A DNA stretch of 64,000 nucleotides from Wallemia ichthyophaga EXF-994. Its lineage: Eukaryota; Basidiomycota; Wallemiomycetes; Wallemiales; Wallemiaceae. The stretch covers positions 310,001-374,000 of the forward strand of contig NW_008806280.1 in assembly GCF_000400465.1 (NCBI RefSeq), in the 5' to 3' direction. The notes beneath the pieces were generated by a model. The model saw only the letters and a list, made by a program, of their open reading frames with translations. It did not search any database and was not told the DNA's origin. Shown here piece by piece: positions 40,660 through 50,764 of the stretch. How positions within the stretch are numbered: position 1 is the first letter of the stretch; each line of letters begins with the position of its first letter. A program made the position numbers and the translations under genes.

Positions 40660-42898
40660 CTAGCTGTCACCTTGATTATAAACCCTTCCAAGCCTACTCA
40701 AAGCCACCTAATCACTTGGTCAGATGAGCCTGTCTTAGATATTGATACTCACGTCATATGCCTCCATCAATGGTTCCACTTCCTTTGTCGTTGGCCTCAC
40801 TTTCTTCACTTGATGCTTAGCATTCTTCGTGTATCCCTTAAAGTATTTGGCTTCTTGCACTTCTACCAGCGTCCATGCTGTGCCAACCAATCCAGCTCGC
40901 GCTGTTCTACCGACCCTGTGGACATACTTGGGCATGTCAAGTGGTATGTCATAATTGATCACATTTTCAATACCCTGAACATCTATTCCTCTTGCAATTA
41001 CATCCGTTGACACCAACCTATTCATTTCATACGTCAGCATACGTCATTCTCTCTCAAAACACTCACATATCAACCTCGCCATCCTTAAACTTGGTAAGCA
41101 TCTTTTGCCTCTCTTGCGGTGAGAGATCACTGCTAAATGATGCCACTGTCGGTCCATTCCCCACTTGATCATTGAACAGTCGCAGAAGATGCATCAACCT
41201 CGTAGCACTCTCAACAGATTTCGTGAAACACAACGCCCTCTTTACACCCCTCTGGTAAAGCAAGTGCAGCAACATCAATGGTTTGTACGCCGTTTCGGAA
41301 ACTATCATACGTTCCTAGAAAGGAAATTGAGATTAGATTGACCTAAATTAATGTACTCCCAATATAGCATCTATAACTCACCTCTAATGTGGATGGAATC
41401 GCATAATCTTCCACCTTCTCGTTGCGAACAACGACGAACTTAGGATCGTTGAGATGCAAAGAGCGAATTTTTGATGGATCTGTTGTGAGTGTGGCTGAGA
41501 AAAGCATTTTTTGCACCTATTCTCAGTGAGCAGTGAAACGACAGAAAATTAAAATAAACTAACTCCTCGTTGTGGTCTTTCAAATGTCTCCATCAAATCG
41601 TGTTTGTTTGTACCACCCAATGCATCATGTGCATCTGTCCTTGGTGGTATTTTAATTGGTGTTGTTAATGCAATCTGAACTCTGTCTATCCACGATTGGA
41701 AAGACTGATTCATCAACCTGTCCGCTTCATCTATGACCTTGGAGGTATGTTGGCGGAGGGGTTATTTAAAAAGCACCAACTCACCAAAAACCTGAGATGC
41801 TGGACTGTGAAATTTGGGGTAGAGTTGATGTGATCGATAAGTCTACCCGGGGTTGCTATAAGTATGTCGACTTTAGAGCTGCCACCAGCAAAGCTTGAGG
41901 AGGTATTAGCTTGCGTACGAACTAATGAGATTTACCAACATTGTATCAGTTTGGCCAACGAGTTTGGCTTGTTCTTGTTGAAATGATTGCTGTCCAGTTA
42001 TCGTACCAATCTAGAGTATAGTGAGTAAATGTGTATAACAAAATCTCGCCAACTCGAATCCCACCTTGAGATCAGTGCCTTTTGCGAAAAGCTCAAATGT
42101 TTCTCGGACTTGAGAAACGAGATCGCGAGTGGGAAGAACGATAAGAGCTCTCAGACGTGTGACGATACGTCTTGAAAGAACTTCTACAATTGGTAGAGTG
42201 TACCCTAAAGTCTTTCCAGAGCCAGTTGGTGCAGATACGCAGATATCTCTTGGACTCTCAGCGGGATAAAGAGGGTGTCGTATACCATCATTCATGTCAC
42301 CTATGAGAAGTGGAATGGCAGCTAGTTGAACGGCAAAAAGGCTTTCAAAGCCGATTTGGATGAGACGATTGCTGAGTCTGCCACCTAAACCTAGAGTGTG
42401 GGCCTGGGTTGAAGGAAATGACTGATTTGCGTCTATCGAAATTTCATTTGCAAAGACATCAGGCAGACCGAGTTTCTTGAGATCTTCAGTTGAAGCTACG
42501 TTGAGATTCTGAGGTTCTGGGAAGGACAGCAACGGCAATTGAGGGGGTTGTTGAGGGATTTCCTGGGAAATCTCAGGGATATTGGGGATCTCAGGGTTTT
42601 CTGAGATTTCAGGCTTCTCAGGCTTTTCGATCTTCTCGTCGCGATCGCTGTCGCTACTATCACTGCTACTGCTTTCACTGCTGTCACTGCTATCACTATT
42701 ACTACTGCTGCTACTAATACCACGATCACCACCGCCAGATACCTTTGCATCCTGCTCACCGGGCTCAACTCTCCTTTTCTTCTTCTTAGGCGCAGCTGCT
42801 TGGTTTGCTTTCCTTCGTATCTTTTTCTTATTAAGATAGCGGAGTTTTGCGGCTGTTTTCTCCTTTTTGAGTGTGGGTGCGGGTGCTGCAGTGGTCAT
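40660..42898 (-). CDS. DBP6: DEAD-box RNA helicase DBP6 (60S ribosome biogenesis)
   Basis: Nucleolar helicase for early 60S assembly (DDX51/Dbp6 class), 627 aa, eight exons: 42898-42065, 42010-41940, 41893-41785, 41737-41564, 41516-41382, 41314-41067, 41017-40753 and 40707-40660. Introns are 45-67 nt. Motifs: [10 protein letters not shown] (I), VLPTRDL (Ia), TGQQSF (QxxR-like region), IATPGR, VIDEADR (II), FSATL (III), [11 protein letters not shown] (V) and [10 protein letters not shown] (VI). The Lys/Arg-rich N-terminus with Ser/Asp acidic run and Glu-Ile-Pro repeats fits a nucleolar protein. The second intron needs a GTTGGT donor (41939) to keep the frame; the other visible GTAAAT donor would break it. 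All other junctions are canonical GTGAGT/GTTAGT types. Confidence 0.85.
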
Positions 42899-43366
42899 CG
42901 GTGTAGAAGATGGAGGTGGAGATGAAGAAGAATAAGGGTGATGGATATCAATCTGAGTGTTCTTTGCTTTGCGAACTATGCGCTGTGTGTATCTGCTCAG
43001 GTTCTAGGTTCTGTTCAGCATACCAAATTAAGTAATTAAATTCAGGGCGTAGAAGCTTTAGAAGCTTGTGAAACTTGTAGAACATTTAAATCTAAGACAT
43101 TAATTGAATAATTTTAATTTTAAAGAAGAGATCGTGATTATCATTTCAGGAACTGATCCCGGCAATATCCCCGCGGAGTGGATTGGTGCTGCAATGTGAT
43201 AATGTGAGTATATTTTAGTTTGGATGTAAATTTAATCGTTGATTATCGAATGAACGTAAGCGAATTTGACTCCGAATTAATTAATGCAACTCAGGGATCA
43301 CGCTACCTGAGACTATAAATATCAGCGCACAGCCGACCTCTTATCCATCGACATCCAACTTGAATT
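42899..43366. other. Intergenic region with promoter of secreted paralogue A
   Basis: About 470 bp, AT-rich. Holds the DBP6 upstream region on the left and the secreted gene promoter on the right (TATA box 43313-43320). No coding feature. Confidence 0.6.
43313..43320 (+). promoter_or_regulatory. TATA box (CTATAAAT) of secreted paralogue A
   Basis: CTATAAAT, 46 nt before the ATG at 43367. Exactly the same octamer stands before the two paralogues at 49386 and 50472. Confidence 0.7.
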
Positions 43367-43958
43367 ATGAAATTTTCTGCTTTAACCACTATCGCCACTG
43401 CTATTACCGCTGCCACAGCTGCTCCCGTTAAGAGAGTCGTTGGCACCGTTTCGTTCACAGATGCTATATCCAACATGAAGTTGAACTTGGTGACTAACGA
43501 CGCCTCCATCCCAGTTGGACTCAGTAACGGTGTTCTCACTGCAGATCAAGATCCTATCACTGTCGATTTTCTCCTAGGTGATTCTCAATTCATGAATTTT
43601 GAGAACACAGACAACACTAAGTTTGGTCGGTACAAATAGGCATCTTCAAACAACCACTAATCATTCCATAGGTCACATCGTTAACTCTGGAACACAACAG
43701 GCTCTCACAGTAAACTCACCTGGCGCTGCTCAAGGTCAAAACATCTACTTCTCTGAGAGCAGCATTTCCGATGACTCAAGTCAGATGCTTCAATACTGGG
43801 AACTGAATGCAGACATGCAAGTTAGATTCCTCGGTGCGCCAAAAGGTGCTGAATTCGGTCAAGGTCCATTCACTCCAGAGTCACAAAATGAAGGTGATGG
43901 CTTGGCAATTGCACTCAACACTAATACCGCAGCAAGTTTCGTCCTTGAGCAACAATAA
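43367..43958 (+). CDS. Secreted protein, paralogue A (181 aa)
   Basis: Exons 43367-43625 and 43672-43958; intron 43626-43671 (46 nt). Signal peptide (MKFSALTTIATAITAATAAP) followed by a Lys-Arg pair (VKR), a predicted Kex2-type processing site. The mature chain holds GLSNGVLTADQDPITVDFL, and after the intron a block GHIVNSGTQQALTVNSPG ... SSQMLQYWEL ... FTPESQNEGD shared with two other genes in the window (48779-49386 and 49856-50472). The intron splits the same Gly codon (KFG|GH) in all three. The G-x-I-x-N-x-x-T-x-x-x-L-x-V-x-SPG...QxxQxW pattern resembles one lobe of a ricin-B/beta-trefoil lectin, which is a suggestion, not a demonstrated homology. The intron donor here is GTCGGT, weaker than the GTGGGT in the other two copies. 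Confidence 0.75.
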
Positions 43959-44258
43959 ACCTTACATGAAACTCGCATTGAAATTTTTCAAACAACCCAA
44001 CTAAGTTAATCATCGGGACGATCTCTTTTTAATCAACATCTCTTTTTAATCAATATCAATTATCACAATCAAGATTACGAGATATCAACTCAACTTAACC
44101 TTGTTGATATCAATTTTTCACGATTTCCATGGAATTTCTTTATAAATAACTTTAATTTGTAACAAAGTATAATGCATTGTAGTGTGCTCAAGTTAAACTA
44201 ATTCAATAGAGGTTCTATGAGTAATCTCAACTTCAATATGAACAAAATCAATATACTT
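43959..44258. other. Intergenic with 17-bp period tandem repeat
   Basis: Two copies of ATCTCTTTTTAATCAA (44021-44036 and 44038-44053). Otherwise AT-rich sequence between convergent genes, with no coding content. Confidence 0.6.
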
Positions 44259-46415
44259 TTATTTCTTATCAGTCAACTCCTCAACGCATTTCAAACCATC
44301 TAGCGCCTCTTTATTCAAATAGCCATGCTTAATGTTTTCTGAGAATCCTTCTGGAATATAGTTTCCTGCTGCATCTGGTACATTGAGATGCTCAGCCATC
44401 ATAGCAGCGATTGTAAACCTTGCATTCTTCTTACTGCTACTGCTAGCTTCCGCGATCTTTTGCCCATCCATATGCAATATCGCAAACCAACTAGCAACAC
44501 CGTCGAGATTGCGATCTGTCTCACCAAATTCCCAATTCAACTTGTTACCGAATATCTTATTTATAGCTGTAGACCAATGTCCTTGCACTTCTCCTCTATT
44601 GCGCTCTTCGAATTCCCTTTGTACTGCTGTGAGATGGCACTTTACGAATGGTCCCAAGAGCTCTATAAGCCACGATCGACTGATTCCAGGCTCTCTGTCA
44701 CGAAACACCGCTCCTATATATGCTTCCATCGCATCTGCTTTCGTTTTCATTGAGTGATGCTGTACCTGTGAATCTTGATTCTTCAATTGCGTCGACACAC
44801 GCAGCTTTGACGGCAGGCCGTACATTTCCGCAAAGTATGATAGTATATTACCATTAACAAGCCTGTTACGCAAGCTCACCATTCCACCCGGTCTCAGCTG
44901 CGGGTGCTGTACAAAGATTGCCTCAGTCGTATGCACTTCTAGCACTGCATCTCCTAGGAACTCTAGACGCTCGTTATCGAATGATGTGTAACCCTGATGT
45001 GTTTCATTGTTAGCTAGTTTGTATAACGACGTGTAAAAAACCACTCACTTCTGGATCTTGCATGACGTTGAGTGGTGGATTAAGAGATCTATGAGTGAGT
45101 ACCTCAAACAGCGACACCTCAGTCAAAGCTGGTAACGGTGGTGGGTATGATGATGGAAACTCAGGCTGTACCTCAGTCTTCATTTCGTCGGATATAGGCA
45201 GGAGTTTACCGTGATCTAGATCGTACCTCGACATAGGTCTGTTTGGATTGAATTTGCCTTCATTCAACAATCCCTCTATAAACTCTGTTTTGGCATCAAT
45301 CGAGTGACTTGACTGCCAGCGCAAATTCTTGAGTGGTGGGCCTGCTTCTTCCTCCCTCTTTCTCTTCCGTGAGAGCTCTTCAGCCTCCCTCTTTCTTGCA
45401 GCTTCATCTTCCTTGTCCATGATCATTTTAGCCTCTCCAATCTCCCTTAACTCCTTGAGCTCCTTTTTCAAACCCTCTTCGCGTTCCTTGTATGTCATAG
45501 CCTGTTGTTGCATCTCTGAGTCAGCTCTCTCATACTTCCTTTTGTACTTGTCAACTTTCTTGAGCGTATCAGCTTTCGCCTTCTCAGCCTGTTGTAACTT
45601 CTGCTTGTACTCCCACTCAGCTTTCTCAGCCTGTTTCTTGTATGTTTCAAGCTCGAGATGTACCTCATTTTTATGCTTTTCAGAATGAACTGTTTGATGT
45701 CCTTGCTCCGTCTCTGCTTTCTCAGTCTGCTTTCTTCCACGTTTTTGAAGTGCTTCAGTTTTGAACTCTTCAGATCTGGAGATGCTTCCATTCCTGCCTC
45801 GATGCGAGACTCCCTCAGACGAAGTATCAGGTTCCCCCGTTGAGTTATTATAATACGTTTTGATACTATCTGCAGCGGTGTTTTGCTCCTTTTGACTGCT
45901 TTTGGCTGCTTCTGCAGCTTGTGCTTCCAGGTCTGCAACGTTCGGCTTCATCTCGGGTTGCGCTGTTCCTTGAGATTCGACAATGGCGGTGATGTTCGGA
46001 GTGATCACATCATAAAGCCATCCTTTGAGCTTATCGAATCCCATTTCCTTGTAGATAGCACCAATGAATCTGCATGTACATTAGACAGATATCTTGCACC
46101 CCTAAACAACGCACGCTAGAAGTATATTCGCCTTGTCGCGTATTTCGGGCAATGCTTTCAGTTGAGTTATCTTCAGATCCTCGGATATTGACGCAAGCTT
46201 AGGCTCAGAGATAATACTATGCAAAACGCTATTGAGATCTGCTTGCGCGTTCTTCGTTAATACGTAGTCCACCTGCATTCTATCAGACCATTCTACGCAT
46301 AGAAACCCACACTCACCACAAAAGACTGCAGGAGCGATCTACCGAGTGTGATCAGGCCCTGGTCGATTGCCAAGCACTGTATCACTATTACGGGCGATAG
46401 TGGAGGCAGTGACAT
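44259..46415 (-). CDS. Tandem RNase III-fold / coiled-coil / RNase III / dsRBD protein
   Basis: Exons 46415-46317, 46272-46115, 46069-45049 and 44993-44259; introns of 44, 45 and 55 nt; 670 aa. The C-terminal RNase III domain is canonical: FEVLTHRSLN, then the signature NERLEFLGDAVL (Glu437, Asp441), VSLRNRLVNGNIL and KADAMEAYIGAV (Asp513, Glu516), followed by a dsRNA-binding domain (INKIFGNKLNWEFGE ... SKKNARFTIAAMMAEHL). The N-terminal 120 residues align with the same fold (GLITLGRSLL, PKLASISEDLKI, KANILLAFIGAIY), but the four catalytic acids are Ile22, Arg26, Asn82 and Leu85. Between the two lies a Glu/Lys/Gln-rich coiled coil (about 215-330). RNase III enzymes cut dsRNA as dimers; here the two folds may pair within one chain. 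Start at 46415 follows an in-frame upstream stop. Confidence 0.82.
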
Positions 46416-46578
46416 CCTTAATGCTTCGCCGGTGGTGGTGGTGATGGTAGGTTCGAAGAGAAGGTCTGTTTTGTATAGAGCTGAGATTGGCGAAATCAAA
46501 ATTATTTATATATTTAAGAACTTCAGTTTAATTTAGAATAGAAAAGGGACGTTTTTCTATTTAAAAAAATAAAAATTG

Positions 46579-46658
46579 AACCCCTGACGGGAATTGCACC
46601 CGCGACCCTCTGCTATCCTGACCGGAGGCAGATACGCTAACTTCTACGCCACAAGGGT
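46579..46658 (-). tRNA. tRNA-Arg (CCG), with a 7-nt intron
   Basis: Folded by eye: acceptor stem ACCCTTG/CAGGGGT with one G-U pair, D stem GCGT/GCGT with G-U pairs, anticodon stem TCTGC/GCAGA, T stem GCGGG/CCCGT and T loop TGCAATT. The anticodon loop is CTCCGGA after removing TCAGGAT, giving anticodon CCG (codon CGG). Length without the intron is 73 nt, as expected for an elongator tRNA with a discriminator base. Intron position directly 3' of base 37 is the usual eukaryotic place. Confidence 0.85.
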
Positions 46659-46752
46659 ATAACCGTTAGACTATTTCAGTCAAGTGTGTTTGCTTTCTCA
46701 GCTACAAATAACATACGTCTATAAAACGCTCAAAGGCAAAAATTTTCATCAG

Positions 46753-46965
46753 ATGAAAGGCCTGGCAAGCTCTTTACGAGTTCTTCAAACCGCAATTAAC
46801 TACGCATCAAAGATACTCCAGTGGTTCAACGTAATTGAGAACCACCAACAATTTACACATTACGACGCTAGTCAAGAAACCCTTCCAGTAAATTCAGTAC
46901 CCCCTTTGACTCCTCATGCTTTAAGAAGTATTGATGCACGCAGTTTACAACATGTATCGTCTTAA
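46753..46965 (+). CDS. Possible small protein (70 aa)
   Basis: ORF begins MKGLASSLRVLQTAINYASK, amphipathic and basic at the N-terminus, and continues without stop to SLQHVSS. A TATAAAAC element (46719-46726) is just upstream. The leader could be a mitochondrial targeting sequence, but the rest has no recognisable domain. It may be the first exon of a longer gene or a chance ORF. Confidence 0.3.
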   Translation: MKGLASSLRVLQTAINYASKILQWFNVIENHQQFTHYDASQETLPVNSVPPLTPHALRSIDARSLQHVSS

Positions 46966-47151
46966 CAATATAATCAGATTTCATCATCATCATCAACGAA
47001 AGGCGTGGCTGAGCGAGTAACTCACACCTCATAATTCCATTAATTCCCTGCGACTAACGATATAATCTAGGAACCCCTCAAATCTTACAAAACAATTTAA
47101 AATTTCGTTCATTAAGTAAATCAATTACAACAGGAAGCAATCCTTTCAAAT

Positions 47152-48380
47152 CTATGTGAGAGTGTTCCTTATGGAATCTTTCTGCTGTTGATTGAGTGTC
47201 TTCGGTAGCTCGACATCCCAAACGACCCTCAAATCACCCTTCTTCTTTGCAGCATCCTTCTTGGAGATTGGCATGCCTTCACCATACTTCTTGGTGACAG
47301 AGCCAGGTTGTATTATACCGGAAGGTGGGTTGATTTCAATCAAACGACCATCGAGATGTCTTATCTTGAATGTCTTGCTACCGGTACCGCACATGGCATC
47401 GACCAAGCTGACCTTTTGGTGCACTTCCACGTCGTCGCCATCACGTTTGAATGTAGAGTGAGGTTTCTCTTCCACGACAAAGACTATATCCTGGAATTTA
47501 CCTTGACTAACTTCATTTCCTGAGGTGTTGAAACGAATTTTAGTACCCGCTTTCCATCCTGGCTTAACACTGAACTCCAGTATCTTATCCTCGCTCCTGC
47601 CTGAGAGATGCTTGCGTTGTATCTTGAGTTTCTTGTGCACGCCTGCGTAAAGGTCTTCTAAGGATATAGGCACGTTCTTGGTCCATTCTGAAGGACCCTC
47701 ATCTTTAGGAGGAGCTTTGGAGCGAGTGGAACGTGTGCTACCGCCCATACCAGGCATTCCACCGCCCATTCCACCACCACCCATGCCACCAGGCATGCCA
47801 CCGAATGAAGAGAATCCGCCAAAGTCATCGTCCATGGAAGAGCCAAAGCCGCTTCCCATACCACCCATTCCTCCCATTCCGCCTCCCATGCCACCTTTAC
47901 CGCCAAAGAGCATTTCAAAGATGTCCATTGGGTCACTGGCTTGGAAGCCACCTGGTCTACCGCCGCTGCTGGAGAAGTTGAATGATCCACCAGGGAAGGC
48001 ACCACCAGCATCGCCGAATCCTTCGAAGCCGGCGCCAGGTGATGGACCACCGCCACCTTTCAAGCCTTCTTCACCATCTGAAGGATGACGTTAGATTGGT
48101 TGATAGAGATGGAAGCAGACTCACATTGGTCGTAAATTGTTCTCTTGTTGGAGTCTGTCAATACCTCTGCAGCTTCAGACGCCTGCTTGAATTTTTCAGC
48201 AGCTTCGTCGGAGCCCTTGTTTCTGTGGAGGAGTATAATGAGTATACGCTGTTGGAGCGGGACTATAGCCACTCACCTATCTGGGTGGTACTTGAGAGCT
48301 GCCTTCTTGTAAGCCTTCTTTATTTCGTCTTCGCTAGCACTTTTGTCTACGCCTAGTAGTTTGTAGTAGTCTGCACCCAT
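47152..48380 (-). CDS. SIS1: Type II J-protein (Hsp40), SIS1/DNAJB-like
   Basis: Cochaperone of Hsp70, 375 aa. Exons 48380-48277, 48222-48125 and 48077-47152, introns of 54 and 47 nt. The J domain ([20 protein letters not shown] ... [17 protein letters not shown] ... YDQYGEEGLK) keeps the HPD tripeptide; the intron falls right after it. A G/F-rich region with Met-Gly repeats ([12 protein letters not shown]) follows, then two substrate-binding beta-domains of the type II class without the zinc-finger repeats, ending RNTLT. It could work with the SSB Hsp70 at the right end of the window, or with a cytosolic Ssa-type Hsp70 encoded elsewhere. Confidence 0.93.
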
Positions 48381-48778
48381 TTCTGCCTTGCGTTTCTGTC
48401 CAATCTTGGGCGAGTTTGTGGATTAAAGTTGATCGTTTTAGTTGAGAAGAGAATCTTATGATGTCAGCGTTTTTTGCTGGAAATTTCGGGAATACGTCAG
48501 AGACTTGAAGTGGACGAATTAGGTAATTCAAAAGATTTGTTTATTGTTCAAAGCGTATAATGTATTTACATTGTAAGCTACAAATTAATAGTTAATTACA
48601 GAAAGAGAGAAGTCTTGTAAATTTGATAAAAAAAAAATATGCTTTAGAAGATTGTGAGAGTGTTTATATAATAGTGTTCATGTAAGAATAATCATTGAAG
48701 AGATTTTCCAGAGCTTAGAGGATTTTATTTGCGTTTTTGTCATTTTTTGAAACGAATTGTCTCTGTCGCCACGACAGT
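48381..48778. other. Intergenic region between SIS1-like gene and secreted paralogue B
   Basis: About 400 bp, AT-rich, with an A-run (48630-48639). No coding feature. It contains the SIS1 promoter side and the terminator of paralogue B. Confidence 0.55.
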
Positions 48779-49386
48779 CTACTTCTGTTCCAGAACGAGT
48801 TTCGCGTCGGTGTCCTTGTTCAGTGCAATTGCCAAATTATCACCCTCGTTCTGTGACTGTGGAGTGAGTGGACCTTCACCGTAATTGCCATCCTTTGGTT
48901 TGCCAAGAAATTTCACTTCCATGCTCTCGACATCCATTTGCCAGAATTGAAGCAGTTGGCTTGAGTTATCTGAGGTGCTGCTCGTTGAAAAGTAGACGGT
49001 CTGACCTAGGGCTACGCCTGGGGAGCTGGCCGTGAGTGCTTGTTGTGTCTCAGTGTTGCGAATATGACCTTGGTGTGTTAAAAAAAAAGTTTTCAAAATG
49101 CGCACAAAAACCCACCAAACTTTGTGTCGTCGGTGTTTTCATATCCCATATATTCAGAGTCGACCGGTAAAAAGTCGACGGTAACTGGATCGATATCTCT
49201 AGACACCGTAGCGAGAACGCTATTGGCCAATCCGACTTTCATTGAAACGTCCGAAGTGACGAGGTTGAGATTGAGGTTAGTTGCAGCTGCAGATTTGATA
49301 TCGAGTGTCTCTTGTCTCTTGTCAAACGCGGCAGCGGTGGCTACAGAGGCGAAGGTGGAGATGATAGCGATTGTTGAAAACTTCAT
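48779..49386 (-). CDS. Secreted protein, paralogue B (186 aa)
   Basis: Exons 49386-49116 and 49068-48779; intron 49069-49115 (47 nt, GTGGGT donor, AAG acceptor). Signal peptide MKFSTIAIISTFASVATAAA followed by FDKR (Kex2-type site). The shared block reads GHIRNTETQQALTASSPG ... SSQLLQFWQM ... LTPQSQNEGD. It shows the same order of conserved positions as paralogues A and C, and an intron at the identical codon. One N-linked sequon (DNSS) sits before SSQ. Paralogue C lies just upstream on the same strand, 470 bp away. Secretion is well supported; molecular function is unknown. Confidence 0.78.
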
Positions 49387-49436
49387 GTTGAATTCTGTGA
49401 TGATTGCGATGGTTCAAGAGGAAAGTTCGAGGCTGA

Positions 49437-49444
49437 ATTTATAG
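49437..49444 (-). promoter_or_regulatory. TATA box (CTATAAAT) of secreted paralogue B
   Basis: CTATAAAT on the minus strand, 50 nt before the ATG of paralogue B. Confidence 0.7.
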
Positions 49445-49855
49445 CCATAGCTGTAGCGCTAGCCCTTGTGATCTACCTCAAATACGTCGCCCGTCAACAT
49501 CTGTACCTGATTCAAATTTATTAAACGCGGGCGCTGCCTGCGTTTTCTTAATAAGTTGGGCGGAATGGGTTGCTTATTAATAAGCTTTTCTTTATCAGGC
49601 TGAGCGTGTGTGGTTCGCTGCGATCGAAGATTTTGGAGAATCTAGTAAGGCAAGCGTGACGCAAACATCATACTTGTCCAGCCACTCAACAAATTCTGCT
49701 TTGTTATTAATCAGAAGCTTATACATGATCACAAATGGATCCAAGAAGTCGTGAAAATTAAATAGACAATGAAATGACGTGAGAAATTGTTCGTAAAGTT
49801 AAAATTTTTTGTTATTTGATATTTCTGAGAGAAAAGATTCTTTACCAGTGCTGCT

Positions 49856-50472
49856 TTATTCTTGCTGCTCCTGTAAAACGAATACAGCGTCAGTGTCCTC
49901 GTAAAGTCCAATGGCATTGCCATCGCCCTCGTTTTGAGACTGAGGGGTGAGTGGCCCTTCACCAAAGTCTGCGTCATCAGGTCTACCGAGGAATTCGACT
50001 TCCATGCTTTCTGTGTTGAGCTTCCAGAACTGAAGCATCTGGCTGGAGTTGTCTGCGGTCATGCTCTCCATCAAATAGACGTTCTGTCCCAGAGAGACGC
50101 CAGGTGATTGGACGGTCATGGACTCTTGAGTCTCACTGTTAACAAGGTGACCTAGAAGATGTCAGAGATTATCAAATTTACGAACACATACCACCCACCG
50201 AACTTTTCATTGTCGTCGTTATCGTTGTCGTATTCCATATATTGAGAGTTCACGGGTAGGAAGTTGACTGTGATAGGATCTTGCCCAGTGGTGAGAACGC
50301 CGTTGTTGAGGCCAATTGGGATTGAAGTGTCGTCACTGGTGACCAAATTCATCGTCATGTTTGATGCGACGGCATCTTGGATTTCAATTGAGCCGACTTC
50401 TTGCTGCCTCTTGACGGCAGCGGCAGCGGCGATGGCTGTAACAGAGGCAATCGAGGAAAGTGAGAAGTACAT
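49856..50472 (-). CDS. Secreted protein, paralogue C (189 aa)
   Basis: Exons 50472-50199 and 50151-49856; intron 50152-50198 (47 nt). N-terminus MYFSLSSIASVTAIAAAAAV followed by KR. Compared with B it has an Asp/Asn-rich loop (YMEYDNDNDDNEKFG). The conserved block reads GHLVNSETQESMTVQSPG ... SSQMLQFWKL ... LTPQSQNEGD, and the C-terminus ends LQEQQE. The middle Asp/Glu residues differ from A, suggesting divergence after duplication. B and C are tandem in the same orientation; A is inverted about 5 kb away with a tRNA and two unrelated genes between. Confidence 0.78.
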
Positions 50473-50513
50473 TGTGTAGTTGATGGTTGTTTACAAACAA
50501 GATAATAGGCTCA

Positions 50514-50521
50514 ATTTATAG
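50514..50521 (-). promoter_or_regulatory. TATA box (CTATAAAT) of secreted paralogue C
   Basis: CTATAAAT on the minus strand, 41 nt before the ATG of paralogue C. Confidence 0.7.
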
Positions 50522-50764
50522 GGCCAGCTTGGCATAATCACCCAGGTCAAACTCCCTTGGAAGTAGTCCGCTTACGATCATTCATTTCATGTTTATCTTC
50601 CCGTATAGTAAGCTAATTTATAAATATTAGCCACAGCCACAATCCCACGCCGCTCATAAGATCTGCCAAGAGTGTTTCAAGATCCCAAATAAATGAAAAA
50701 GAAGTGAGGCAATGCAAAATTCAGAATTTAATAAATGCTACACAATGAACTCCAACGACGTTAT

